64,000 bases of DNA from Paraburkholderia megapolitana (GCF_007556815.1 NZ_CP041743.1:2949001-3013000); one strand, 5' to 3'; shown: positions 1 through 8,732, counted from the stretch's first letter. The notes: generated by a model from the letters alone, not told the origin. Program-made: numbers and translations.

Positions 1-872
1 AACCAGATGTTCGCCCCGTCATCATGAAACCGCGGATGCCAGTGCTGCCGCAAGCCGAACGGCGGCAACGCAACCGGCGGCGGCAGAATGCGCACCGTGC
101 CGAGCTTCGCGAACACATTGCCGAGTTCGAGCGGCACCGTGGCGATCAGATCGGGATGCTGGTCGATCAGGAGCGGGACGACGAGAAAGTGTGGCGTCGA
201 CAGGTAGACGTTGCGGCGAATGCCGTATTCGTCGAAGGCGTTATCGTAGGCCGCGCCGGCCGGACCTTCGAGCATCACGACGATATGGCGCATCGTTTCG
301 AACTGCTCGCGCGTGATCGTTTTGCCGACCGCCGTGTTGCGCACGCTCACCATCGTCACGAACGAATGCATGAAGAGTTGCTGCTGGAACAGTTCGTCGG
401 GCGCCGCGCGGAACGACCCGAGCGCGAGATCGGCCTCGCCGGTTGCGAGCGTACCGGCGATCTGTCCAAACGGGACCTGGAGGCTGCGCAGCGTGCAGTC
501 AGGCGCCTCCCGGCGCAACTGACGGATCAGCGGCGGCAGGAACACCAGTTCACCCATGTCCGTCATGCATAACGTGAAACTGCACCGCGCGGTGGCCGGA
601 TGAAACTGCGCCTGCGACACGACATCCTCGCGCAGCGTCGTCATCATGCCGACTATCGACGGACCGAGCAGCGCCGCCTTCGGTGTCGGCGTCATGCCCG
701 TGGGCGTCTTGACGAACAACGGGTCTTCGAAGAACGCGCGCAGCCGGTTCAGCGCGTGGCTCATCGCTCCCTGCGACAAACCGACCTCCACCGCCGCCCG
801 CGTCACGCTGCGCTCTCGCAGCAGCGCATCGAACACCAGCAGCAGGTTCAGATCGAGATCACGAATATGCAT
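1..872 (-). CDS. LysR-family transcriptional regulator, C-terminus cut by window edge
   Basis: The minus strand is open from the window start. The N-terminus is a LysR winged HTH (HIRDLDLNLLLVFDALLRER, then SVTRAA and LSQGAMSHALNRLR), followed by the substrate-binding domain; about 290 residues are visible. The RDLDLNLL opening is typical of the NodD/NahR/LeuO-like branch. In-frame ATGs lie at 899, 890, 881 and 872. I chose 872 because it gives the usual family N-terminus and has a weak TGGA 9 nt upstream. The gene is divergent from the Rieske oxygenase at 1008, the normal layout for a LysR activator of a catabolic gene, so it probably controls that oxygenase (inference). The inducer is unknown. 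The HTH call is secure; the exact start is not. Confidence 0.85.
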   Translation of the reverse strand, partial: MHIRDLDLNLLLVFDALLRERSVTRAAVEVGLSQGAMSHALNRLRAFFEDPLFVKTPTGMTPTPKAALLGPSIVGMMTTLREDVVSQAQFHPATARCSFTLCMTDMGELVFLPPLIRQLRREAPDCTLRSLQVPFGQIAGTLATGEADLALGSFRAAPDELFQQQLFMHSFVTMVSVRNTAVGKTITREQFETMRHIVVMLEGPAGAAYDNAFDEYGIRRNVYLSTPHFLVVPLLIDQHPDLIATVPLELGNVFAKLGTVRILPPPVALPPFGLRQHWHPRFHDDGANIW

Positions 873-1007
873 GGCGTGCATTCCAGTCATTACGGCCATT
901 GTGTTGACGCATGATGGTGGCGAACCTATCGTGCGGTCAAGCGCCCCCGCAGTCGGGCGCGGCGGCAATGTGGCAATGCAATCGACAACATGACTGGAGA
1001 CAGCACG
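873..1007. promoter_or_regulatory. Divergent promoter region between LysR gene and Rieske oxygenase gene
   Basis: This 135-bp spacer separates the divergent genes and must hold both promoters and any LysR operator. TTGAC at 905-909 and GTCAA at 937-941 form a widely spaced inverted pair. GGAG at 996-999 is the ribosome binding site that sets the oxygenase start at 1008. No convincing -10/-35 pair could be assigned by eye. Confidence 0.4.
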
Positions 1008-2051
1008 ATGTTTATTCAAAACACGTGGTACGTGGCCGCGTGGTCACACGAGATCGACGCGGACGGTTTCTTCGCGCGCACGATTACCGGCATTCCGGTC
1101 CTGATGTATCGCAGCGCCGACAGCACGGTGGTCGCGCTTGAGGACCGCTGCTGTCACCGCGGCGCCCCGCTGTCGCTCGGCCGGCGCGAAGGCGACGACG
1201 TGCGCTGCCTGTACCACGGCCTGAAATTCGACTGCAGCGGTGCCTGCATCGAGGCGCCGGCCCAGGACCGCGTGCCGGCTCAAGCGCGGGTGCGCAGCTT
1301 CGCGGTGGTCGAGCGGCATCGATGGATATGGATCTGGATGGGCGACGCGGCGCTCGCCGACCCAGACGCGATTCCCGACACGCACTGGCTCGACGACCCC
1401 GACTGGCGCAGCCTGCCCGGCTACATTCACTACGACGTGAATTACCTGCTGATCTGCGACAACCTGCTCGATTTCTCGCATCTGCCGTTCGTGCATCCGA
1501 CCACGCTCGGCGGTCCGGAAAGCTACGCGAAGATCCGGCCGTTGGTCGAGCGGCTCGACAACGGCGTACGCGTGACGCGCTGGACCATGGACACCGATGT
1601 GCCGCCATTCGCCGCTGCGGTGAAGGCATGGCCGGGCAAGGTCGACCGCTGGAATATCTACGATTTCACCATTCCGGGCATCCTGCGGATGGACTCGGGC
1701 ATGGCCCCGGTCGGCACAGGCGCATTCGAAGGCCGGCGGATCGACGCCGCCGAGTTTCGCGGCTGCCAGGCGCTGACACCGGAAACTGCTACGTCGACGC
1801 ACTACTTCTTCGGGCATCCGCACAACTTCGCGATCGATCGACCCGAAGTGACACGCGCGATTCACGAGTCGATCGTCGAGGCATTCGATGAGGACCGCGC
1901 GATCATCACCGCGCAGCAGCGCAATCTCGCACGCGATCCCTCGTTCACGATGATGGCCTTCGCCATGGACTCGGCACTCGTGCAGTTTCGCCGCATCGTC
2001 GAACGGTATCTCGACGCGGAGCGTGAGAACCATGCTCAAAGCACTGTTTAA
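1008..2051 (+). CDS. Rieske aromatic ring-hydroxylating oxygenase, VanA-like O-demethylase oxygenase subunit
   Basis: A 347-aa protein with an N-terminal Rieske [2Fe-2S] domain (C48-x-H50 and C67-x-x-H70) and a C-terminal mononuclear-iron domain whose DFSHLPFVH segment supplies H158 and H163 with D155 near by. Size and layout match the vanillate O-demethylase / dicamba monooxygenase class, which takes electrons from a separate ferredoxin reductase. No reductase gene is in the window, so the partner is encoded elsewhere. Start 1008 is preferred over an in-frame ATG at 990 because GGAG lies 8 nt upstream and the protein then begins MFIQNTWYVAAW, as in homologues. The natural substrate is not readable from sequence. 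The stop codon overlaps the stop of the convergent kinase gene. Confidence 0.88.
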   Translation: MFIQNTWYVAAWSHEIDADGFFARTITGIPVLMYRSADSTVVALEDRCCHRGAPLSLGRREGDDVRCLYHGLKFDCSGACIEAPAQDRVPAQARVRSFAVVERHRWIWIWMGDAALADPDAIPDTHWLDDPDWRSLPGYIHYDVNYLLICDNLLDFSHLPFVHPTTLGGPESYAKIRPLVERLDNGVRVTRWTMDTDVPPFAAAVKAWPGKVDRWNIYDFTIPGILRMDSGMAPVGTGAFEGRRIDAAEFRGCQALTPETATSTHYFFGHPHNFAIDRPEVTRAIHESIVEAFDEDRAIITAQQRNLARDPSFTMMAFAMDSALVQFRRIVERYLDAERENHAQSTV

Positions 2052-2722
2052 CGCACCCCAATCCGCGCCACGACCCGGCCCGACGTCGGCGACGGCTCGA
2101 TCGCCATCTCGCCGCCCGAACGCGTACACAAATGGTTCACGAGCCGTAGCCCGAAGCCGGCATCGGTCGCGCGATTGAAGGTGGATGGAAAACCGCGGCC
2201 TTCGTTCTCCACGACGATGCTCACGTATGCCGGCGTACGCTGCACGCCAACCGCAATATCGCCGGTGCCGTACTTGATCGCGTTCGTCACGAGCTCGGTG
2301 ACGATCGATCCCAGCGACATCATCTCGTCGTCGCTTACCGTGAAACGCTCGCTCGGTAGCAGTTCGATACGGCGGGCGTCGAGTGGCGACAGCAATGCGT
2401 CGTGCAGATCGCGCACGAGATTTTCCAGGTATGGGAGCGCATCGCGGGTACGTTGCTGGTCGTGCCCATATAGATGCCCGTGAATACGCGCAAGGCTGTC
2501 GATCCGCTCGACCGCGATCGACAGTGCGCGGCGCACTTCCTCGCTGTCCGATTGCCGTGCCTGCAATTGCAACGTGCACGAGATCAGGTTCAGGCTGTTG
2601 CGCACCCGATGATGCACTTCGCGCATCTGCAGCACGTGCAGTGTGGCGTCGTCGTTCGGCGCAGTGGATTCGACGCCCGCGTGAGCCGGGATGTTTTCGT
2701 CTGTGGATGGACTTTGTTTCAT
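2048..2722 (-). CDS. HisKA_2-type sensor histidine kinase without a sensing domain
   Basis: A 224-aa protein with a HisKA_2 dimerisation/phosphoacceptor helix (REVHHRVRNSLNLISCTLQLQ) and a HATPase_c domain with N box (ELVTNAIKYG), G1 (ENEGRGF) and G2 (GFGLRLV). Only about 30 residues precede the phosphoacceptor region, so there is no PAS, GAF or membrane sensor domain, unlike most relatives. The start at 2722 is a choice; the frame is open further upstream but that stretch looks non-coding and lacks a Shine-Dalgarno. No response regulator adjoins. Such kinases commonly signal to PhyR-like or receiver-only partners (family knowledge; the partner here is unknown). The gene ends tail to tail with the Rieske gene. 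Confidence 0.75.
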   Translation of the reverse strand: MKQSPSTDENIPAHAGVESTAPNDDATLHVLQMREVHHRVRNSLNLISCTLQLQARQSDSEEVRRALSIAVERIDSLARIHGHLYGHDQQRTRDALPYLENLVRDLHDALLSPLDARRIELLPSERFTVSDDEMMSLGSIVTELVTNAIKYGTGDIAVGVQRTPAYVSIVVENEGRGFPSTFNRATDAGFGLRLVNHLCTRSGGEMAIEPSPTSGRVVARIGVR

Positions 2723-3081
2723 GGCAGTGTCGGGGCAACTGGAGTGGGTGCAATGTAGCGCCGCGCGACAACCCCAGCCAGATCGCCCAGGACTAGATCG
2801 CCTGGTACTTCTGTACCTGACCGATGAGGGGCACGCTGCTGTCCGCACATCGATTCCGTCACTACAACGGAACGCAACTCCCCTCTTCGCCACGACGACA
2901 AGCGAATACGCCACCGGCGATATGCATAGCTCAAATACTTTCTTGTCCTGCCCCGTACCGTCGACAAGAATGTTTGTTCCCGTTCGACGCAAGTCATTCG
3001 CGCAGCAAGCCTCACGCTACCTCGGGTTATGCGGGGCTGCGCGTGCCCCTATCTCTTGCCCTGCACTTTCACTCGAACCTC
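2723..3081. other. Intergenic region ahead of the sulfonate-type ABC operon
   Basis: This 359-bp divergent spacer lies between the HisKA_2 kinase (minus) and the ABC binding protein (plus). Reading frames cross it but none has plausible codon use or a Shine-Dalgarno. The part near 2860-2960 is relatively AT-rich and contains the 8-bp palindrome TATGCATA at 2921-2928. Both promoters are expected here; sulfur-starvation control by a CysB/SsuR-type regulator would fit the operon but no site could be proven. Confidence 0.35.
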
Positions 3082-4149
3082 ATGCGCTATCCCCGCTTCC
3101 TGAAACTGCTGCTCGTGCTGTCGACGCTGTCCATCGCCGCGGTCAACGCCCACGCCGACAAGCCGGCGACGATCCGCATCGGCGTCGCCGATCAAGGCAC
3201 CGGCGATCCACCGACCTTCGGCGGTTCGCCCGCGGCGACCGTACAACAGCAGCAACTACTGGAAAAGGAATTCGCCGCCGACGGCATCAAGGTCGAATGG
3301 CTGTTCTTCAAGGGCGCCGGTCCCGCAGTCAACGAAGCGATCGCCAATAAATCACTCGACTTCGCCTTTCAAGGCGATCTGCCCGCGGTACTCGCGCGTG
3401 CCAACGGTTTGAAGACGCGCATCCTGCTCGAATCGGGCGTGCGCGTCGGCATCAAGATCGCCGTGCCGCCCGACTCCGACATCCATTCGATCAAGGACCT
3501 CAAAGGCCGCCGCGTATCGATCTTTCGCGGCACCAACCTGCAGCTCGTCGCCGACAACGTACTGGCCGCGAACCATCTCGACGAACGCGATCTGCGCGTG
3601 CTCAATCTCGACACGGCCAGCTCGCTCGCGGCGCTGGCTTCGAAGGGTATCGATGCGTCGGTCAACGATTATCACCTGTACAAGCTGCGCGACCAGGGGC
3701 TCGCGAAGATCATCTACGAATCGCAGACCGATGGCCCGCAGTTCACGCGGCAATCGCATCTGCTCGTCACCGAAGACTTCGAGCATGCACATCCGGAGAT
3801 CGTCCAGCGCGTGGTGAACGCGTTTGTCAAAGGCGCGCAATGGTCGTCGGACGAGGCGAATCGCGATGCGCTATTCCAGCAGTGGGCGAAGAGCGGTGTA
3901 GGCGTTGCGTCGTGGAAAGCGGAGTTCGCGAACCGGACCTTGAAAGAACGCAACTCGCCGTTGATCGATCCGTTTATCGTCGGGCGCTACAAGGCCGTCG
4001 CGCAAGCGGCGTTGCAGCTCAAGCTGATTCGCCAGCCGGTCGAAGTCGACAGCTGGTTCGAGCCGCGTTACCTCGATAACGCGCTGCGCACGCTGAAACT
4101 CGAGCATTACTGGACGCCCTATGACGCAGCGGGCAAACCGCTCGCCTGA
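3082..4149 (+). CDS. Sulfonate/taurine-type ABC transporter periplasmic binding protein
   Basis: A 355-aa SsuA/TauA-like solute-binding protein with a Sec signal peptide (MRYPRFLKLLLVLSTLSIAA, cleaved near NAHA-DKP), then a two-lobe NMT1-like fold beginning TIRIGVADQG. The segments AIANKSLDFAFQGDLPAVLA and SIKDLKGRRVSIFRGTNLQ are typical of the family. The reading frame extends about 258 nt upstream, but the start at 3082 gives the clean signal peptide. It heads a four-gene unit (binding protein, two permeases, ATPase). The periplasmic protein should capture an organosulfonate or similar anion; the exact ligand cannot be read. Confidence 0.88.
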   Translation: MRYPRFLKLLLVLSTLSIAAVNAHADKPATIRIGVADQGTGDPPTFGGSPAATVQQQQLLEKEFAADGIKVEWLFFKGAGPAVNEAIANKSLDFAFQGDLPAVLARANGLKTRILLESGVRVGIKIAVPPDSDIHSIKDLKGRRVSIFRGTNLQLVADNVLAANHLDERDLRVLNLDTASSLAALASKGIDASVNDYHLYKLRDQGLAKIIYESQTDGPQFTRQSHLLVTEDFEHAHPEIVQRVVNAFVKGAQWSSDEANRDALFQQWAKSGVGVASWKAEFANRTLKERNSPLIDPFIVGRYKAVAQAALQLKLIRQPVEVDSWFEPRYLDNALRTLKLEHYWTPYDAAGKPLA

Positions 4150-4184
4150 GCGACCACACTCGCCCCATCCGACGGAGCGCGACG

Positions 4185-5039
4185 ATGAGCGATACCGCAA
4201 TTCCGCTGCACGCAGCCCCTGGCGATACGACTGTCAGCGCCGCTTCGTCGGGTCGCCGTGCGCGCCACGTGCTGCGCGCACTGGCATGGCATCTCGCGCC
4301 GTGGCTTCTGCCGGTCGCGTTGTTCGCGCTGTGGAGCATCGGTTGCGAGCGCGGCTGGATCGCCCCGCAGATCCTGCCGCCGCCCGAGCGCGTCTACGAC
4401 ACCTTCATCGAACTCGCGCGCAGCGGCGACCTCGCCAGCAATACGTTGATCAGTCTGCAACGCGTGTTGCTCGGCTTTGGCGCCGGCACCGTGGCCGGTT
4501 TTGCGATCGGCGCGGCGCTTGGACTGTCGCGGACGCTCGAAGCGTACGTGCTGCCCTCCTTCAATGCGATTGTGCAGATTCCGGTGCTGGGCTGGCTACC
4601 GTTTCTGCTGTTGCTCGTCGGCGTCGGCGAGCCGCTCAAGTACATCCTGATTGCGCACGCCGCGCTGGTGCCGGTCACGCTCAGTACGCTGCAAGGTTTC
4701 CGGCAAACACCTGCCACGCTCGACGAGGTCGCGCGGGTCTTCAAATACAACCGCTGGCAACGCATCGTTTATCTCGTGCTGCCCGCGGCCGTGCCGACGC
4801 TTGCTACCGGTATCCGGCTTGCGTTTACCAAGGCGTGGCTTGCGCTCGTCGTGGTCGAACTCGTCGCTTCGTCCGAGGGGCTCGGCTATCTGATCGTCTA
4901 CGGCCGGCAGCTATTTCAACTCGATCTCGTGATGGCGTCGGTCGTCGTGGTCGGCGCTATTGGCCTCGCCATGAACCGGTTGCTCGATGCGCTCGAAGCG
5001 CGTCTGCGGCGTGGGCAACCGTCCGCGTTTCGCGAATAA
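4185..5039 (+). CDS. ABC transporter permease, SsuC/TauC type (first copy)
   Basis: A 284-aa integral membrane protein with about six transmembrane segments and the binding-protein-dependent permease (BPD_transp_1) domain. The EAA loop is recognisable at ATLDEVARVFKYNRWQRIVYLVLPAAVPTLATG, which docks on the ATPase. A GGAG Shine-Dalgarno lies about 10 nt before the ATG. It starts 35 nt after the binding-protein gene and is followed 35 nt later by a second, non-identical permease of the same family, so the importer may be a permease heterodimer. That is unusual, since SsuC and TauC normally homodimerise. Confidence 0.88.
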   Translation: MSDTAIPLHAAPGDTTVSAASSGRRARHVLRALAWHLAPWLLPVALFALWSIGCERGWIAPQILPPPERVYDTFIELARSGDLASNTLISLQRVLLGFGAGTVAGFAIGAALGLSRTLEAYVLPSFNAIVQIPVLGWLPFLLLLVGVGEPLKYILIAHAALVPVTLSTLQGFRQTPATLDEVARVFKYNRWQRIVYLVLPAAVPTLATGIRLAFTKAWLALVVVELVASSEGLGYLIVYGRQLFQLDLVMASVVVVGAIGLAMNRLLDALEARLRRGQPSAFRE

Positions 5040-5074
5040 CCCTCGCATCACCGCCTGCGTAGAAGGAGCACACG

Positions 5075-5965
5075 ATGGCGTCGAACCGAATTCCCGCGCA
5101 ACTTCGTCTGCGTCGTCATAACCGGCGCAAGGGGCCGCCGCCGTGCGGCTGCGACGCCGTCGAGCAGGACGCTCTGTCAGCCGCCGACGAAAAATCGTTA
5201 TCGCGTCGCATCGACTGGCGGGGCCTCGTCTTGCCACTCGTGGTCTTTGCGTTGTGGTGGACGGTGAGCGCGGCGCATCTGGTGAAGAGTGGCCTGCTGG
5301 TCAGTCCCGCCGATGTCGCGCATACCGCGTGGGAGCAGATCGTCAGCGGAGCGCTGGTGCGCGCGTTGTCGGCATCGCTCGCACGCGAAGCTAGCGGGTT
5401 CGCGATCGGTAGCATTGCCGGGTTGTTGCTCGGCAGTGCGCTTGGACTGTCGCGTATCGCGACGCGGTTGATCGCGCCGAGCTTCGACACGTTCAAGCAG
5501 ATCTCGCTGTTCGCGTGGATTCCGTTGATCTCCGTCTGGTTCGGTCTCGGCGATGCCGCGAAGGTCGTGTTTCTGTCGCTCGCCGCGCTGCTGCCGGTTG
5601 CTGCACATACCTGTGACGGCATTCATTCCGTGCCGCGCGCGTATATCGAAGTCGCGCGCGCGTTCCGCTATTCGCGCCTGCAACTGATCCGCCATGTGAT
5701 CCTGCCCGCCGCACTGCCGTCGATTTTCACCGGCATCTATCTCGCGTTGATTTACTCCTGGCTCGCGACGCTGGGCGCCGAATATCTACTGGTGGCGGGC
5801 CGCGGCATCGGCAATACGCTGATCGACGGCAGCGAGCAGTTCCGGATGGACCTGGTGCTGTTCGGGATCATCGTCGTCGGTTTGACGGGCTGGGCGCTGA
5901 ATGCGCTTGCGCGTGCAATCGAGCGGGCGGTGTTTGCGCGCCGGCCCGATGCGGTATCAGCCTGA
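5075..5965 (+). CDS. ABC transporter permease, SsuC/TauC type (second copy)
   Basis: A 296-aa BPD_transp_1 permease with an EAA loop at AYIEVARAFRYSRLQLIRHVILPAALPSIFTG. It is paralogous to, but clearly diverged from, the permease just upstream. It carries a basic N-terminal extension of about 45 residues before the first membrane helix, including an odd CGC segment. A strong Shine-Dalgarno (AAGGAG) lies 8-10 nt upstream. Two permease genes beside one ATPase suggest a heterodimeric pore; the alternative is that each permease partners a different binding protein, since a second SsuA-like gene lies just downstream. Confidence 0.87.
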   Translation: MASNRIPAQLRLRRHNRRKGPPPCGCDAVEQDALSAADEKSLSRRIDWRGLVLPLVVFALWWTVSAAHLVKSGLLVSPADVAHTAWEQIVSGALVRALSASLAREASGFAIGSIAGLLLGSALGLSRIATRLIAPSFDTFKQISLFAWIPLISVWFGLGDAAKVVFLSLAALLPVAAHTCDGIHSVPRAYIEVARAFRYSRLQLIRHVILPAALPSIFTGIYLALIYSWLATLGAEYLLVAGRGIGNTLIDGSEQFRMDLVLFGIIVVGLTGWALNALARAIERAVFARRPDAVSA

Positions 5966-6021
5966 GTTGTTTTGCCTCGGTTGTTTTGCCTGAAAACCGC
6001 CCCACTCGCACAGGACCGTTC

Positions 6022-6873
6022 ATGACGACCGCCCCCCTCTCTTCCGAAGGCATCGACATCGTTCACGTCAGCAAACACTACGCGCAGCGCGGTGCGCCGC
6101 TCGCCGTGCTCGACGACATCACGCTGCGCGTGCGGCCTGGCGAATTCGTCAGCGTGGTCGGTGCGAGCGGTTGCGGCAAGTCGACGCTGCTGCGTCTGAT
6201 CGCGGGGCTCGATGCCGACTATCGCGGCACGATCCGCGTGGCCGGCGAGCCGGTGCGCGACACGTCGTTAGAGCGCGGGATCGTGTTTCAGGACCATCGG
6301 CTGTTTCCGTGGCTCACTGCATCGCAGAACATTCACGCAGCGTTGCGCAACGCACCGCTGTCGGCGAAAGAAAAGCGCGATGCCGTCGCTGAGCACATCG
6401 CGCTCGTCGGATTGAACGGTTTTGAGAACGCGTATCCGCATGAGCTGTCGGGTGGCATGGCGCAGCGCGTCGCGATTGCCCGGGGACTCGTGAACCGGCC
6501 GCGCGTGCTGTTACTCGACGAACCATTCGGCGCGCTCGATGCGCTCACGCGTGGTCGCCTGCAGAACGAGCTGCAACGCATCTGGGAACACGAACGCATC
6601 ACGATGATTCTCGTCACGCACGACGTCGACGAAGCGCTCTATCTGGGCGATCGCGTCGTCACGATGGCGCCGCGCCCGGGTCGCATCGAACGTATCGTCG
6701 ACGTTGCATTGCCGCGCCCGCGCGAGCGCAGCGATCCGCGCTTCATTCGTTTGCGCGATGTGGTGCTGGCGGATTTTGTGGAACCTGGTGTGGCTTCGAC
6801 GACGCATGGTGAGCCGCCGCACGGAGGACTGCCTGCGCAACAGCCGGTCACCGCGTGGCGGCTTGCTCGATAA
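6022..6873 (+). CDS. ABC transporter ATP-binding protein, SsuB/TauB type
   Basis: A 283-aa nitrate/sulfonate/taurine-class ATPase with Walker A (GASGCGKST), Q loop (VFQDHRLFPWLT), signature (LSGGMAQR), Walker B (VLLLDEP) and H loop (ILVTHDVDEA). AGGA 7 nt upstream supports the start at 6022; an upstream in-frame ATG at 5986 has none. The C-terminal 35 residues after the family core are low-complexity and probably dispensable. It energises the permeases encoded just upstream. The gene ends 36 nt before the 3' end of the convergent second binding-protein gene. Confidence 0.9.
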   Translation: MTTAPLSSEGIDIVHVSKHYAQRGAPLAVLDDITLRVRPGEFVSVVGASGCGKSTLLRLIAGLDADYRGTIRVAGEPVRDTSLERGIVFQDHRLFPWLTASQNIHAALRNAPLSAKEKRDAVAEHIALVGLNGFENAYPHELSGGMAQRVAIARGLVNRPRVLLLDEPFGALDALTRGRLQNELQRIWEHERITMILVTHDVDEALYLGDRVVTMAPRPGRIERIVDVALPRPRERSDPRFIRLRDVVLADFVEPGVASTTHGEPPHGGLPAQQPVTAWRLAR

Positions 6874-6908
6874 CGCTGTTCACAGCCGGCACATCGGCAA
6901 CACCACCC

Positions 6909-7934
6909 TCACGCCGTCTGCCACCGGGCATCAACAACCTCGATCTTGCGCGGAATCAGCTTCAGGTTCGTGAACGCATCGGCGATCTGCTGTTGATACG
7001 CAAGCGTCGCACTATCTATCGGCTGCACACCGTAGCCCGCGCGTTTAAGCGCGACTTCGAGCGTCGCGGTATCGAGACCGGTAAGCGGCGACAACTGCGC
7101 CGCAACCTCCGGAATGTGATCGCGTGCCCACTCGTCGACCTTCGCGGTTTCATCGAGTAGCGCATGGACCAGTTGCGGTTGCGCAGCGGCAAACTTGCGG
7201 CTCGCGACGTAATACTGCGTGTTGCGCACGAGACCCTCGCCGTCCACGATCACGCGCGCACCGGTCTGACGCTGGGCCGCCGCGTAATACGGGTCCCAGA
7301 TCACCCATGCATCGACGCCGCGCTGCACGAATGCCGCACGTGCATCGGCAGGCGCGAGATAGGCCGGTACGATTTCCTTGTAGTCGACCTGGGCGCTCTG
7401 CAGCGCCTTGACCAGCAGATAGTGAACGTTCGAGCCGCGGTTCAGCGCAACTTTCTTGCCGCGCAGATCGGCGACCGTCTTGATCGGCGAGTCGGCCGGC
7501 ACGATGATCGCTTCGCCCTTCGGCGCCGGCGGCTCGCTGCCCACGTAGACGAGGTCGACGCCACCGGCCTGGGCGAAGATCGGCGGTGTCTCGCCGACTG
7601 TGCCGACATCGACCGCGCCCGCGTTCAAACCTTCGAGCAGTTGCGGTCCGCCCGGGAATTCCAGCCACTGCACCGCGACGCCCTGGGCAGCGAGACGCTT
7701 TTCGAGCGTGCCGCGCGCCTTCAGCACGATGAAGTTGCCGTACTTCTGATAGCCGATGCGCAGCGTCTTGCCGTTGCCTTGTGCGTGGGCCGCCTCGCTC
7801 GCCGCAAATGCCGCGGCGCCGCCCAACAGCGTCGTGCCGCGCGCGACGGCCAGCGTAGCCGCGCCTGCGGCTTTCAACAGTGTGCGACGTGCGCCGTCGT
7901 GCGTGGCGGCGTTGATGTCTTTCTTCGATGTCAT
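6909..7934 (-). CDS. Aliphatic sulfonate ABC transporter binding protein (SsuA-like), Tat-type signal
   Basis: A 341-aa SsuA family protein. The N-terminus has a twin-arginine-like signal (ARRTLLKAAGAATLAVARG with AHA-QGN cleavage), then TLRIGYQKYGNFIVLKARG, the hallmark of SsuA, followed by FPGGPQLLEGLNAGAVDVGTVGETPPIFAQA. The start at 7934 (MTSKKDIN) is preferred over an in-frame ATG at 8012. It is convergent with the adjacent importer operon, so it has its own promoter and may feed the same permease/ATPase or a distant one. Sulfonate-sulfur acquisition is the likely role (family knowledge); the specific ligand is uncertain. Confidence 0.87.
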   Translation of the reverse strand: MTSKKDINAATHDGARRTLLKAAGAATLAVARGTTLLGGAAAFAASEAAHAQGNGKTLRIGYQKYGNFIVLKARGTLEKRLAAQGVAVQWLEFPGGPQLLEGLNAGAVDVGTVGETPPIFAQAGGVDLVYVGSEPPAPKGEAIIVPADSPIKTVADLRGKKVALNRGSNVHYLLVKALQSAQVDYKEIVPAYLAPADARAAFVQRGVDAWVIWDPYYAAAQRQTGARVIVDGEGLVRNTQYYVASRKFAAAQPQLVHALLDETAKVDEWARDHIPEVAAQLSPLTGLDTATLEVALKRAGYGVQPIDSATLAYQQQIADAFTNLKLIPRKIEVVDARWQTA

Positions 7935-8321
7935 ATGCGTGAGTCTCTTCGTGTCCGTCAGCGTGTCTGCCGATGCGTCAATGGCGTCGATATGCCGATG
8001 CGCTTTCCGCACAGCGGCTATGCATCATGCGTGGACCGATCCGCACGGGTCAATGCGCTGCTTCGAGTTTTTTGTGCTATCGATTCCGTCTGCGGGAATT
8101 TGCGCACGCGGCAATGCGTGGCATCGCGGAATCGCTGACGGCTCGCATACGGAAATTTGTATCGGCATGTATCTATCTTCCTGAGGGATACACAGCCCGA
8201 CAAGAATCCCCTCGCAACGACTTCGAACGCGCCTAAGGTTTGGATCAAGCGGTGCACCGCTTTACTCATGGCATGTGATCGTCATCGTCATGCCTGTTAT
8301 CCAGACTGAAGGAGCACAACC
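7935..8321. promoter_or_regulatory. Divergent intergenic region with perfect 16-bp palindrome
   Basis: This 387-bp spacer separates the SsuA-like gene (minus) and the cupin gene (plus). A perfect palindrome AAGCGGTGCACCGCTT sits at 8247-8262, 60 nt before the cupin start, a plausible operator position. AAGGAG just before 8322 is the cupin Shine-Dalgarno. The AT-richer stretch near 8150-8190 could hold the SsuA promoter. No coding sequence is evident. Confidence 0.5.
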
Positions 8322-8732
8322 ATGCTGAATAGACGCGGTTTCGTATCTGGCGCGCTTGGCGCCGCGGTTGGTCTAGCTTTGTTTCAAGGCAACGCCGATG
8401 CGCAGGATGCGCCGAAATACCCCCTCAGGTTCCTCGCGAAAACGGAGTACCCCGGCGACAAGTACGCCTGCATCCTTGTTTCGGAAGATCTCTCGCCAGG
8501 ACAGCGCGTCGCGCGGCATATGCATTCGGGCGTCGAATCCAGCTATATCGCCACGGGCAGCATCACACTGTCGATACAGGGCGAGCCGGACCTCGTTGTA
8601 AAAGCCGGCGACGGCTATCAGATTCCGCCGCTTACGCCACATAGCGTACAAAACGGCCCCGAAAAATCGACGATTGTTGCCACGTTCATTGTCGAGAAGG
8701 ACAAGCCGTTGGTGCAGTCGGTACCGGAGTGA
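8322..8732 (+). CDS. Secreted cupin-domain protein
   Basis: A 136-aa protein with an N-terminal signal containing a twin arginine (NRRGFVSGALGAAVGLALF, cleaved near ADA-QDA), then a single cupin_2 barrel. The first cupin motif is recognisable at HMHSGVESSYIATGSITLSI and the second at GDGYQIPPLTPHSVQNG, so metal-binding His/Glu residues are present. An AAGGAG ribosome site precedes it. Single-domain periplasmic cupins of this type are common in Burkholderiaceae and lack a settled function; a small enzymatic or sensing role is possible. The 16-bp palindrome at 8247-8262 may regulate it. Confidence 0.8.
   Translation: MLNRRGFVSGALGAAVGLALFQGNADAQDAPKYPLRFLAKTEYPGDKYACILVSEDLSPGQRVARHMHSGVESSYIATGSITLSIQGEPDLVVKAGDGYQIPPLTPHSVQNGPEKSTIVATFIVEKDKPLVQSVPE

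Noticed and set aside
1044..2771. 575-codon minus-strand frame across the Rieske gene
   Set aside because: It lies opposite the Rieske and kinase coding regions and gives an Arg-rich, featureless protein.
2921..2928. TATGCATA here and TATGCAT at 8019-8025 as a shared sulfur-regulator site
   Set aside because: A 7-bp match in two spacers is expected by chance; no longer consensus could be built.
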